This document shows positions 35,601-47,306 of a stretch of 64,000 nucleotides of DNA, in pieces. Position 1 is the stretch's first letter; each line of letters opens with the position of its first letter. Both the position numbers and the translations under genes were made by a program. The notes below the pieces were generated by a model, which worked only from the letters and a program-made list of their open reading frames with translations, had not been told where the DNA came from and did no database searches. The stretch is from Rhizophagus sp. LPA8_4_AMF (lineage: Eukaryota; Glomeromycota; Glomeromycetes; Glomerales; Glomeraceae), in the NCBI GenBank assembly GCA_021464525.1, contig JADRCO010000028.1, forward strand, positions 1-64,000. The letters run 5' to 3'.

Positions 35601-36495
35601 ATTGATTTTCTTCCGCAGCCAAAATTAATTAACGCTCACGTCATTTGATCATCGATATTTACTAGTACTGTACGAGCGCATTTTACACCTTTACGAAAAT
35701 CGGTTATATTGATCTAGTGGATAATTACAATATGAGGAATTGGTTAACTTTTCAATTAATTATAATTATTCTGTAAAGAGATAGGACGTAATAGTTGGAA
35801 AAGCTCCGTTACACGTAAATCGCCCGACCAAAATTGACATTCCATTTCCGAATTCCTCGTGCTCTAAAATATATGTGAAATTATTTGGATTTTTTTTTTT
35901 TTAAAAAAAAAAAAGACCAAAGATTATTATTAATAAGGAATATTTTGTAAGCAATGTTTAATATATATGAAGGTTAAAATATCTTGTAGGATGATATCAT
36001 TAACTATAAGACAGAGAAGACAGAGACATTCAGTTGAAAATAAGAAATCCATCCGATAATAATATGATAATACATAGCAAGTAACAAATCGAAAATGTAA
36101 CCTAAACAATTATTATACCTTCATTTTATAAACAATAACAAATCGAATGAAATATGTGAAACAAATCCTTTATTAAGTTTATAACAATAAAAATTATTTT
36201 ATTCAAATAATTATAAATAAGTATTTATTTTCATTACACATTATGGATTTGATTTTCATAAAGTGCATGTAGATAGCGCGTAAAACGCTTCAGACAATTA
36301 TTATTATATGTCTGATCATTACATAATTACAGATTTGACTTTTTTAGCATGTCCATACATATCTGATATATAATTTATCTTAAAATCAGTAATTGTTTAA
36401 TAGTAACTCAACTTAAATTTCCAACACGTGTTTCTATGATGATTAGACTTGTTGTTAATTAAAATTTTGATATAAACTAATAACGAATATTAATT

Positions 36496-36600
36496 ACAGT
36501 CTGACCTCGATGTAACGAACCCACGATATACCGGATATTATTTAAATATACCGAATTTCATACAAAACTCGATATAACATATACCGAACTTACCGTTTCT
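36496..36600. mobile_element. Pogo/Tigger-like terminal repeat, relic
   Basis: CAGTCTGACCTCGATGTAAC directly follows TA at 36494-36495, and the sequence continues with repeated CGATATACCG/GATATAAC motifs. ACCTCGATATAACGAA-type ends are characteristic of pogo/Tigger elements. The matching far end was not found, so this is a relic or a solo end. Related sequence (TATAACGAATTTCACGATAA) lies at about 58950-59120. Confidence 0.45.
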
Positions 36601-36899
36601 AATAATAAATTCTTGATATGCACCGAACTGCGATCATGTGCAGAATTTCGCATAATTTATGCTGATCTTTTGTGATAATTAAATCTTAATTCTGGCCAAA
36701 ATTATTATTCTTAATCACATGACAGATTTATATATAAGAAAAATTTGAATTGTGGACTAATATTTTTTTCGACTTAGACAGTTACTCAAAGACAAATTCA
36801 TAGCGATTCTACCATGCTAACCCTGACAAAAATAGAAAAACCACCAAGAATATTCAATTTTCTTATAAACAATAGAAGTTTTATTTAGGTTTTTATTCA

Positions 36900-37910
36900 A
36901 ACTAACCATTGCCTGCGGCTTATGTTATGCCCAATAACCGTTGGCGTTGCCTTAAACATCATAACCAAATAAATTCTCCTTAATTTCAATTTCGAGTTCA
37001 TATATCTCGTCCACAAATTTTACCTGATTCAAATTCAAGACGAATTGAATAGAGAAAAACGTATTCATAGTAATCGTCTTGGTATTAGTTATACAGCAGT
37101 TATCAAACGATTTCACAACTCACGAAAGATTGAAGATGTTGTTCACATACCCGTCGTTCTTTATACCGCGCTCCTACTTTTTATAAACAATACAATTCAT
37201 TAGAATTTGATATTGTTCGCCATAGACAACAAAATAGTATATTCGTTTCCAATTACCTGAAGATCAAGACAATATGGCGTTAAGCCAAATGGAATCCTTA
37301 CACACCAATCGACTTGTGACGAATAAAAAGGTCATCAAAGTGGTCCAACATATTCCTCAAAAATTCGTCAGACATTTATTCCTCCCGTTATCTCCAGAAC
37401 AAAAGAAATTGAAACAACGCCGAAAAAATTTCAGGCATAGACGTAACAAACGTGAAAGAATTAGACTACAAAAGCACAGAGACAGAAAAGCTGCGACCAC
37501 CGTTACCTGCACCACTAATATCTTCTAACGATACACCAGCTGATATCGGGTCATCTTCAGTTCCTTACGTCCTTTGTTAACCCGTAGAACATTAGATTTT
37601 ATCAAACAACCCGAAAAAATACAATCATTCACTACGGCTGATGTTCCTCTCTCCCCTACTATTTGCGCAATGACTGACCTTAAATTTTAACAGATCCAAA
37701 TACGTTTTTGAAACGTCGACCGCCGACGCCGCCAGACAATTCTTTTGATATAGATATTCAAACACCTAAACGTAAAAAAGTGGAATGATTCTAGCAAAAT
37801 TGCCAAAGAAGAAGCGAAAAAAACTATGAAGAGTGGACGATTATCTATTGGATCTCTTGAAAGGATGGTGAAATTTCTGTATTCTTTATAATTTTTAGAT
37901 TTAAAGTAGT
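36900..37910 (+). pseudogene. Eroded coding region with basic stretch, unknown family
   Basis: Protein-like sequence appears in several frames, for example NRWRCLKHHNQINSP (about 36940), SNRLGISYTAVIKRFHNSRK (about 37070), then an 84-aa open stretch from 37274 with LFLPLSPEQKKLKQRRKNFR and many Arg/Lys. After its stop, KIAKEEAKKTMKSGRLSIGS is readable near 37800. Base composition is less AT-rich than the surroundings. It follows the pogo-like end at 36496, so it may be the inside of that element or a fragment of an ORF1-like protein. No domain is recognised. Confidence 0.4.
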
Positions 37911-38173
37911 CCCAATAGATTTTTTTCTTTTACACTTAACACGTATATAATTCAGCTTGTGGTTTGTAATTTATTTAATAAGTATTTGATCACATCTCCC
38001 CCACTATCTTCCCCCTTACAATTCAAATTTCAGATCGAGAAGACAAAGAAATTGAGTTTAACCACTCGAAAGTAAAATATAACATTAAAGAAAAAAAAAT
38101 AAAAAATTTTTTTTCTAGATTAAAAAACCCAACCCAACGTTAAAAATTTCCATCTAAATATTTCATCAATTTT

Positions 38174-38428
38174 TCATCTTCGTCTCCTACCACGACCACG
38201 ACCACGACCACGGCCTCTTGTAGGTTTTCCTTTGTTAGGCACTCTGTTTGCAGCATTATTTGCAGGAGGAACAGATTTCTTATTATTGAAATAGCAACTG
38301 ATATAAAAGTATAAATTTGAAAAAAACAAGTCAAGTGTAAATGCAACAATAAATGCGACTGCTGATATAAAGAATAGATGAAAAATTGGTGAGTGTTTCA
38401 AGTTGTTTAAGAATTCTTGTAATGACAT
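38174..38428 (-). CDS. Small membrane protein with RG-rich tail (84 aa)
   Basis: Starts MSLQEFLNNLKHSPIFHLFF. A long hydrophobic stretch (about residues 14-48, containing AVAFIVAFTLDLFFSNLYFY) would form one or two membrane helices. It is followed by a polar linker (NNKKSVPPANNAANRVPNKG) and a tail of alternating Arg-Gly ending in four Arg (about residues 69-84). The start has a good context (AAAAAG before ATG). A hydrophobic anchor plus an RGG-like tail suggests a membrane-bound RNA- or nucleic-acid-binding protein, but this is inference and I do not recognise a family. The RG tail comes from a CGACCA-type repeat that is GC-rich for this window. An overlapping shorter frame (38140-38349) is its shadow. 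Confidence 0.5.
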   Translation of the reverse strand: MSLQEFLNNLKHSPIFHLFFISAVAFIVAFTLDLFFSNLYFYISCYFNNKKSVPPANNAANRVPNKGKPTRGRGRGRGRGRRRR

Positions 38429-38950
38429 CTTTTTCTTTTCTTCAGTGGAATAGAGAAAATTACGTGATCGATATGCAGTTTCGTTTCTTCCAATAAATTT
38501 TAATTTCGTTAATAAGTAAAGAGATTATCTAAAGGTAAAAGTATTTTAAGTATTGAAACATTTTGTGTTAGCCATTATTTGTTAGTACAAGGAATTTTAA
38601 ACAATAAATTGAAACACTTACAGAATGACAAGACTCTTTTAGTTATTAAAAAATTGAATAATAAATAAAAATTATATGAAATAAAAATAAAATATAAAAC
38701 AGAATTCTTTATAGCGGTATGAAGTATGAAATGAAAATCAGAAAAACAGTATGCTTTTATAATGGTACAAGATCGCGTATATGATGTTTACAATTACGGA
38801 AATTACGGAGCAAAATAAGCGACGTGTTTTACGTGTTTTATAAATGCATATTACGTCATACGGCGTGACAAACGCATGTCAGAAATCTGAACCAGGTTAG
38901 TGGCGCAGCAATATTCAAAAATTATATTATTATTTAGCAAAAAAAACTTA

Positions 38951-39040
38951 TATTATACTAGGTATTTAATTTAATATTAGTTTAAATAGTTTTTTTAACT
39001 ATAATAAAAATCAAATTAGAGGCATGTTTATAAAATTCAA
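38951..39040. repeat. 90-bp imperfect direct repeat, copy A
   Basis: From TATACTAGGTATTTAATTTA to GTTTATAAAATTCAA; matches 39791-39880 in the same orientation, including the shared ATAATAAAAATCAAATTAGA. The 750 bases between are AT-rich and non-coding. Confidence 0.65.
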
Positions 39041-39790
39041 TATATTTGTATTATAATTCAATTTCAATAAATTTCTTTTCTATTGACTAGTAAAAAAAAC
39101 TATAAATTATTGCTAAAAAAACTCTTTTTTCTAATTATAGATATGAAAATAAAATAAAAAGAGGAGTTTATAATTAATGTATTATTAAATATGATATATA
39201 TAATTTTTTATACTAATAGAATATTTCTTTCTTTACAAAAATTTTGATATAAATTTTTAAACATTTTTGTTACAAATTTGAATATTTCATTATAAATTTT
39301 ATTTTTGTTCAAATTATAAGATTTCTTCTATTTACAAATTTTGATAAATTTTGATAAGTTGTTTTCTATTTTTTATATTATGTATATCAAAAGGATAAAA
39401 AACATGTAATATATATCTTTTAAAAGGTTTGCAAAATCATTATCACTATTTTGTAGAAATTTTCAGATATAGTAGATCATTTTATTATTTTAGATGTAAA
39501 TGATTTTCTATTATTTTCTATTAAAGATTATTTGTAATAGATGATTGATTTTTGTGTTTTGATTTTTACTATTTTCTATTAACTCTTATTTTATAAATTT
39601 AGAAATCTGATGCAATTATAATTTTGTTTAATTTTTTTAAACATCTATTGTATTTGATATATATAATTTTTTATTTTATTTTTTTTCATTTGTTCTTTAA
39701 TTTTATTATATTGTTTGCCTTATGAGTAAGTTTTTATTTTATCTTTTATTTTTTGTTTAATCTGATTTATTAGGTATAATTTATTTTTTA

Positions 39791-39880
39791 TATTTTATAC
39801 TAGATATCTAATTTAGTATTAGTTTATATAGTTATTATTATAATAAAAATCAAATTAGAAATATGGTTGTAAAATTCAAA
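39791..39880. repeat. 90-bp imperfect direct repeat, copy B
   Basis: Second copy, with TATACTAGATATCTAATTTA and ATAATAAAAATCAAATTAGA. No coding sequence or primer-site evidence links it to any element class. Confidence 0.65.
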
Positions 39881-40680
39881 TGGTTTTATATTAAAGTAAA
39901 ATCCTTCAGTTAAACCAGTTTTTTTTTTTAAAAAAAAGAAACTATTAGTTACTATTGTTATTGCTATTACTATTGTTATAACTATTGTTATAACTATAGA
40001 TATAGATGTTATTATTGCAATATTGATTCTTTAATATCATTAAAATAAAGTTACAAAATATTCATTTCTGTGTCACTTTCACTATAATTATATTAACTTG
40101 TGGTATTAAATAATAAGTTTTTATATTTATATGATCTTTAAAGAAATAAAATTTCAAATATATATTATTTTTCATAAAACCAAAAATATGTAGATGATCA
40201 TATAGATTTTATAATAATTAATTAAAAACAAAATTTTTAAATTTTTCTTTTTTTTTAAAAAAAAAAAAAATAGCAAAAGTAAAACATCATAAAATTTTTT
40301 TTACATTTTCTATTTTGGATATTACATAATTACAAATTAAATTTATAAGTATGTTTCTTTTAGAAAATAATGTGATATTTTATAAAAAATATTTTTCCTT
40401 ACTATTTATATTTTTAAACTACTTGAATTTATAATTAATAAAAAATTTAATTTAAAATTTATGCCAGATTATTTTCAAAATTTTGTCATCTCAGTTCTTA
40501 ATTTTTATATTACAATTTACAAACATGTATGTAAACAGTCTTTATTTTTACATAAAATTTTTTTAAATTAAAGCTTCTTTTTCCAAATATACTATAATTT
40601 TATATCTTAATTTTTATAAGCTTAGATATGATATTTATAATTTATAATAATGTTAACTCCCAGATTTTTTTTTTATTTGC

Positions 40681-41350
40681 TAACTTTAGAGTATACTTTT
40701 ACTACTTTAGTCAAATAAAACCACTATTTTGTGCTTAAGTACCATTATTCATCAGGTCAAAAATACTTGTATTTTAACTTTATAAGGTTAGATAAATTTT
40801 AATAGAGGCAATTACATTTTTTATGTTAATACTAATTTCTATATTTTTTTTTCTATTTGCTAAGTTCAGAGCGTAATAACATCACTTTGGTCAAATGAAA
40901 TTGATTTTTTTAATTAAATGAAAGTTGTTCAAAAGGTAAAAAATATTTGTATATTAATTTTTATAAGTGTGGGCATAATACTTGTGTTGAAGTCTATGTT
41001 TTTATAATGGTTCTAACTTCAGAGCATAATTTCACTACTTTAATCAAATGAAATTGATTTCCTTTATTAAATGAATGTTGTTCAGCAGAGTCAAAGCTAC
41101 TTGTATGTAAGTGTGGGTATAATACTTATAGGAGAGATTACACTATTTATGATGATGATACTAACATTTTTCTGTTTCTTAACTTCAGAATATAATTACA
41201 TTACTTTAGTCAAATAAAATCAACTTCCTTTATTAATTGAATATTGTTTAGTAGAGTCAAACCTACTTGCTTATATATTAATTTTCATGAGTGTAGGTAT
41301 AATACATGTGAAGAAGATAGCATTTTTCATAATGATACTAACTTTTGAAA
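40681..41350. repeat. Degenerate tandem array, four-plus units of 153-180 bp
   Basis: Units begin at about 40681, 40861, 41014 and 41180, with a partial fifth near 41339. Each has TAACTTCAGAG.ATAA, ACTTTAGTCAAATGAAAT, TTTATTAAATGAATGTTGTT and GTGTGGGTATAATACTTGTG in that order. There is no open frame through it. The units differ clearly, so the array is old. Confidence 0.75.
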
Positions 41351-41656
41351 TTTTTTTTTAGCATTTTTTTGTACTAAGACAAGCTTTATGTTCATTTTTG
41401 GTTCACAGTGTTTAAACTGCACTTAAAATTAGGCTTAATAATAAATGTAATTATTTGGATTTAGGCATATATTTAGTATTGAAAAAATGTTGGGTTGATA
41501 ATTATCTCCTCATGTGAGTGGCGTACTAGCCACATTTCACATGTTCACGTGTCAATCAGTATTTTTATCAATCATCAATGTAACACAACTGAATAGTAGA
41601 TATTTTTTTCTTCGTTCATTTTACACTCCTTTAATTTCTAAAAAAAAAATTTCTAT

Positions 41657-42205
41657 GAACAAACTATTTTCAATACCCAACATTCCTGAAGAATTTTGTT
41701 CATCAAGAGTACTTTTTTCTTTTGATAATCCTGGTAAGAAATTATCATTATGCTTGATAGTGTCAAATATCATATATACTAATAATGATTTTATTTTAGA
41801 AACCATGATTGAATATGAGCAAAATAAGTTTGAACAACTAAGTAATGATAATGATAGAGATTCTCATGAGGATGGTAGTGTTTTTGAAGATCAAAATCAA
41901 AACCTACGTTTTGTTATTTGGTCATCTTTATCTTTTTCAACACGAACTTTTTTATTTTCAAAGCCTTGTTGTTCACTGTAAGTTTCCATAAAGAGTTCAA
42001 CTTCTTCCCAACTTTCAAACACCAAGTTAATATATCTAAAGAGAGATTAGTATTAATTAACTGCACAACAGGTGAATCTGGTAATGACTGTGAACATTCA
42101 GGAAAGATTGCAATTATTGAAAATCAACGAAACTCAACATCCAAAAAGACTGAATGTGGTTTCCGGGTGAATTTTAGTTATGCATTAACTCTCCGTATAA
42201 AGTGA
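41657..42205 (+). pseudogene. FAR1-like DNA-binding fragment (MULE-derived)
   Basis: Two adjoining frames. The first (MNKLFSIPNIPEEF... to 41981) contains an acidic stretch, YEQNKFEQLSNDNDRDSHED, of the kind that precedes FAR1 domains in Rhizophagus. The second (about 42034-42205) reads CEHSGKIAI...QRNSTSKKTECGFRVNFSYA, matching the FAR1/WRKY-GCM1 zinc-binding pattern CEHSGK..KKT.C.(F/W)..N.S. The His-containing second half of the domain and any MULE transposase are missing. The two parts are out of frame, so this is a decayed fragment unless an unseen intron joins them. An in-frame extension upstream to an ATG at 41514 is possible but less family-like. Confidence 0.6.
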
Positions 42206-42312
42206 ACCCACCCTACAATCTTGTTTTACAGCTGATTGGTATCCATATAAACCAGCCGATATTTGGACTTCTTTAAGTTTGGCTGAACCTGGTACATACA
42301 GTAGGTTCAAGA

Positions 42313-42350
42313 CAATTGGACTTACTGTATATGTTCAGTAGGTCCAATTG
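42313..42350. repeat. Hairpin with 15-bp arms
   Basis: CAATTGGACTTACTG (42313-42327) pairs with CAGTAGGTCCAATTG (42336-42350) across 8 bases with one G-T position. Sequence outside (GGTTCAA / TTTGAAC) extends the symmetry. It directly follows the FAR1-like fragment. It is probably the core of a small palindromic element. Confidence 0.5.
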
Positions 42351-45300
42351 CTCAACTTTGAACTAGCAATAGACAGAAATTTACCGAGGAGATATGTTTC
42401 GGAAGTTCCTTAGTTTATGGTATGTTTTATCCTTTTAGTTTAACAATAGTCACGTCCTATTGACAATTTGCGACTCTGAGAGAATATACAGTATATCAAA
42501 CTATTGTCGCCTTTACTTGTACCAATTTCGAATATTCGTTAAAAGTTGATATTATCTAATTCGATATTTTTTTTTTTTATTTTCTAATATATATAAGAGA
42601 AAGTAATTGAAAAGCAGACTATGTATCCGAAAGCTTAGCCGCTAGTACAGTTTGAAGAACTTGTTCGTAATTCAACTTACAAGTTTAATAGCTCCGTAGA
42701 AACTCTTATAAATGATTCTGAACCTCCTGGTTCGCTATTCTTAACAGAAGAAATGGAGTAACGTCGCCAAAATGCCTGATCATATACCGCAGGGTGCTCA
42801 TTCAAAAATTCATCTTTTCCAAAAGAAAAGAATGTTGTTGTAATGAATATCGACGATGATAGAAAAAAATAACAAGCAAATGAAAATTCTTAATTCAATA
42901 CATTTTACGTAATAGTCAAAAGTTAGCAACTCTACGAATACAGAGAAGCGAAGTAGAATTATACAAATCTTTTGATTTATGAGACGGTATTAATCGAGGA
43001 AGCTGGTGATGCGAACGAAATTATCTTTCATATTTTAAAGATTTTATTTTTTAGGACATTAAAAGCATTAAAATTTCTTTAGATAATGGTGAAAATTTTC
43101 TTTTGATTAAATTTTACTATAATTTTTACGAGAGGAAATAAGAGGTTTTCATTTATTAAATGGAGTGAAAGTTTTTCTTTATGATGTCCTAGAGGCGGAG
43201 AAGGAATATTTTTTTTTTCAAATTTATTAAATGAAGTAGATTAGAGGCGAAAAAAGGAGGTTTTCTTTTAATATTTATTAAACTTATAATTTTAATGAGA
43301 AGAAATAGAAACGGAAAAAAAAATTTTTATTTTAAAATTTTTATTAAGATAGAAGTGGAAGTGTTTTTTCATGATTATGAGAGAATTCAATACTAATCAT
43401 AAGAAATGTTAAAGTTAAATGTATGTATGGAGAGAAATATAGGCGTGTGTTTTCTTCTTAAAGTTAGTATCGAAGAATTGGGTAATCAACAATTTATGTT
43501 GGTCAAATAGTGATTATGATGATGAAATGATCCTATATAATGTATCGGTATGGACTGATGGTGACCCCAACATTCCCTTCTAAGCACGTTTGGTCTATTT
43601 CTTCGGATGATGTTACAGACACCGAAATTGAAGGCGATAAACAAGATTCGAACTAGAGATTTGAAGACTAGCGTAAAACGCGTGAAGTAGGAATAATATT
43701 ATTATCCATTTTTTAATTAATTAAATTTTTAGTAATTACAATAATTATTATAATTTTTAGCCTTACAAAAAAGGGAATGCATTAAATCCCTGTTATAGGA
43801 AGGCAGAAAGATTTTATGTACTTCGAATCGAAGCCAGTAAGGCATCTCACCGTTTGATGGTCGATATAAAAAATATTTGTAGGGGTTTGGTTACAATTGT
43901 AGCATCAAGTGTTTTATACTGACTAACATGTGAATCTATAGAAAATGATGTTCCGTTCCGTTTCCAAGAATTTGTTAGATACAAAAGAATGATCCTCTCG
44001 TAAGGTAATACATTTACTGTATATATGAACATGTAGTACTCTTAAAGTATTCTAAAAATAATTGTATTTTGATTATTTTAATAGAGTATCCTTGTACGAT
44101 TGATTATACATCGAATAAACGTTGAAAATATATTAATTCTCGATAAGCAAAATTGATCTGATAATACTGCAAAGGGGACTATTCGCATGTGACTTTGAGG
44201 ATTAGGTGTAGCTGATTATTAACATTACATGATTATTGGGTAGTTTAACCATTTATGATTCTATTAGTATGAAAATGTTTTTAGAATTACGAGATTGGTA
44301 TAATGAGTGTCGTATTTACGCGAAAACTTTTTTATTTTATATTTAAAATAAAAAAGGACTAGATAGAATTGATGAAGCGTGAAATTTACAAATTAATTTT
44401 CATATATCAAATTAGATCAAATCGTCAAAAATATCAATTATATTATTTTATTGTATTAAAAGGCCATGAGTCACTACTTTGTGATAATAAATTTTTTTAA
44501 TTTTTTTATCTGTTTGTAAATAATGAATAACTTTTTTAAGACACATATGTTAAAATACAACTAAAATTTCATAAATTTTTATTTGTACAATAAATAGAAA
44601 GCCATATTAAATAAAATATATTATACAATTGAATTTTAAAATATATAATTTTCGAAAAACTTATGAAGAAATATTAGGTCTGCATTCTGCAACGGTAGAG
44701 TTTAATTGCTAGAGGGCTTGGAATAGGGCTACAATTGACGCAGCTTCATTAGATGTACTTGAAGAATAAATATCACCTATTGTTTCTTTAGGGTAGAAAA
44801 TGTATGCTGATAAATACTTATAACAAGACATTTATTAATAAATTAAGATGATATATAATTTTAAGAATATACTGACTTACTTAGATTATGTATCAAATAA
44901 TTATACGGGAAGCGATAAGTCCTTTTAGATTTGCGAGGAGGTACGAGATATGCCAAAAAAATGAAGCACGGATAAGTATACCAATTTAATACAACATGTA
45001 CTGATTAATGCAATTACTCACGAATAATAATCAGACGCACTTAAACAACTCAACTCATTCACCCGTTCGATCTGATCTATCCAATCCAAGTACGAATTAC
45101 TCGTCCAATAAGTATTATTCTGCATCGACACAACTGCCAGTCCGATACCGTAACAGAACATTCATTTGCATGATCTTTACTTGAAGCTTTATCGTTGGAA
45201 AAACCAGTAATCGACTATTTTGTTGCTACTTTGATAACGGACTTCAATTATTTTCACTAACATTAAGCTCACCCACTTGTGCACTTGAGTATTTGTAATA

Positions 45301-47306
45301 AGATGAACTGAAGATAATTGGACTAGCTTTATTTAAATAGCTCTGAAACCAGACAAACCATTTCTTCAATTTCACATGAATGACATGATCTCGCTGAGTT
45401 ATCTTGATATATATTATTTCTTCCCAATACTTTTTTCGTCATCATCATCATTTTTTTTTTGATCGTGCATTTTAATATCTTTTTGCTCACGTTTCGTTTA
45501 CTTGAAAGACGAAAATGATTCCGATTTAAATCGTCATCGTCATTAATCTCTTTGTTTTTAGCTATTGCTTGGTAAACATCCGGGTTTCTTCGAGATGATG
45601 TTTCTTCACCCATTCCCATCGGATAAAATCATCATCCTTATTTGCATCAAATTTTGTATCAAAGCGCTTGCACCATTTCTTGGTTGTTAATATCGGTTTG
45701 TCTTCAACTTTGATTGAGCCATGTTCATTAACATGTGATAGTCAAGTAGAAGATTTTGAAGCAGGGGTTCCTTAGTTTTGGAGGCCTTGTGATCGATAGC
45801 CAAGTTCGTTGTCTGAATTGAAATTATTATTAGAATTTCTATTGTTGATTCATAATTATGAAAAGTTTCAGGAAACGTTTGTTTATAACTTACATCATTT
45901 CAAATTAAGATGAAGGCGCTTTTTGCGATCTGAAAATGTTATTTCATACAATGAGAAACACCATAAATAATGTTTTCGCATCCGCTAAAGCTACTTAACT
46001 AGCTTAAACAAAAATCACCAACTAGGAAAGTACGGCACGAAAAATAATTACAAATCACCTTTTTACCATAAAATAAATTCCAAAATAAAAAATTTCTATC
46101 GTTTTATCATACTTTTATCAAATGTTCGTTCCCGGCCGGCCAGAAACTACATATCTGTACTAAAGTTTACCTTTCGCACTAAAAAAATCGCTCTTTTTAT
46201 TTATTAGATTTTACATATACAGAATTTAAAAATATGACTATTTTAAAAGTGGAAAACAAAAAAGTGCGGAGAAAAAATCAAGTTATATCAGATTAGCACG
46301 TGTACTCTTATCAATTTGGATTTGTCGAGTTGTGTCACCGACTGAATGGTTATCATAGAATTTTATCTGACATCATCTCAATTTCACTTCAATACATAAA
46401 ATAATTATGAATAAATTAGTTCAGTAAAACGTGTTCTGGTTCCTAAACATACTATGAAGACAGCAAGTGCCGTAACCGGTCTTCGTTTCGTAACATTGGC
46501 TTAATCTCTTGTTTTCCTTAACTAATCAACGCCAAGGTTTAAAAATGGATTGTTATGCATATAACATTTTTCGACAACGTTCAAATCATAATAAGTAATG
46601 CGGCCAGATATTGAAAGAACTTTTCTTATTGTTGAGTAATTTATACATTATTAAACACATTTAGGAATTAAATATTAGTTGATTTATTAATGTTTATTTT
46701 AATAGATAAAATTGAGCCCTACTTGAACGAATTCGTAATGGTGGTAACTAGAATGGTGATTTATCAGAAAGTATTCCGACCTAATTGATATTTACTGGGC
46801 TTGGCTTCATGGTACAGAATCTAAAACTGTTGTGGAACGACCGGACAAAACAGATCCAGATTCTGACCACGCTAAAATCATCAAAATTGCTTCCGTGATC
46901 CTTAAGAAGCAACTATTGTGATTGAGAACTGAGGGGAAAAACTTGTCATTGATAATCTGGAGATTAGACGAATTCACATAGTATACAAATAATATAAATA
47001 CACGATAATATGTTTCCTTACATGAAAATTCACTCACAAAATCAATCCATGACAAAGAGATCATTAATAATTCAGATCGTCGCCGTACCTAAATTCATGG
47101 AAGGGCATCATAAGCACTAAAGGTATTAAAAAGCCATTCACAGCAGATACTCAACCACTGAAAAGGAAGAATATAAAATTGATGCAACAAATACCGTACT
47201 TGTCAACGAATACTAAATTCATTAAACAAATGTGGTTTTCCGATCAGGGATCATGAATGTACCTATTTGCATATTGGAAAATCAGAATAATATATTTATT
47301 GAGTAT
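42351..47306. pseudogene. Region of eroded coding fragments
   Basis: Base composition is less AT-rich than the flanks, and protein-like segments appear without an intact gene. Plus strand: FEELVRNSTYKFNSSVETLI (about 42650), SSDDVTDTEIEGDKQDSN (about 43600), WNRATIDAASLDVLEE (about 44722) and HGTESKTVVERPDKTDPDSD (about 46808) leading into HAKIIKIASVILKKQLL. Minus strand: NEHGSIKVEDKPILTTKKWC (about 45730-45670) and the open stretch 45619-45329, rich in Asp, Lys and Met. The TESKTVVERPDKTDPDSD segment looks like a conserved protein, but I cannot name it. Probably several dead genes or element ORFs. Confidence 0.4.

Noticed and set aside
38897-38912. TTAGTGGCGCAGC, resembling a tRNA A box.
   Set aside because: No matching B box, anticodon arm or acceptor stem nearby. 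No tRNA gene could be folded from any part I checked.
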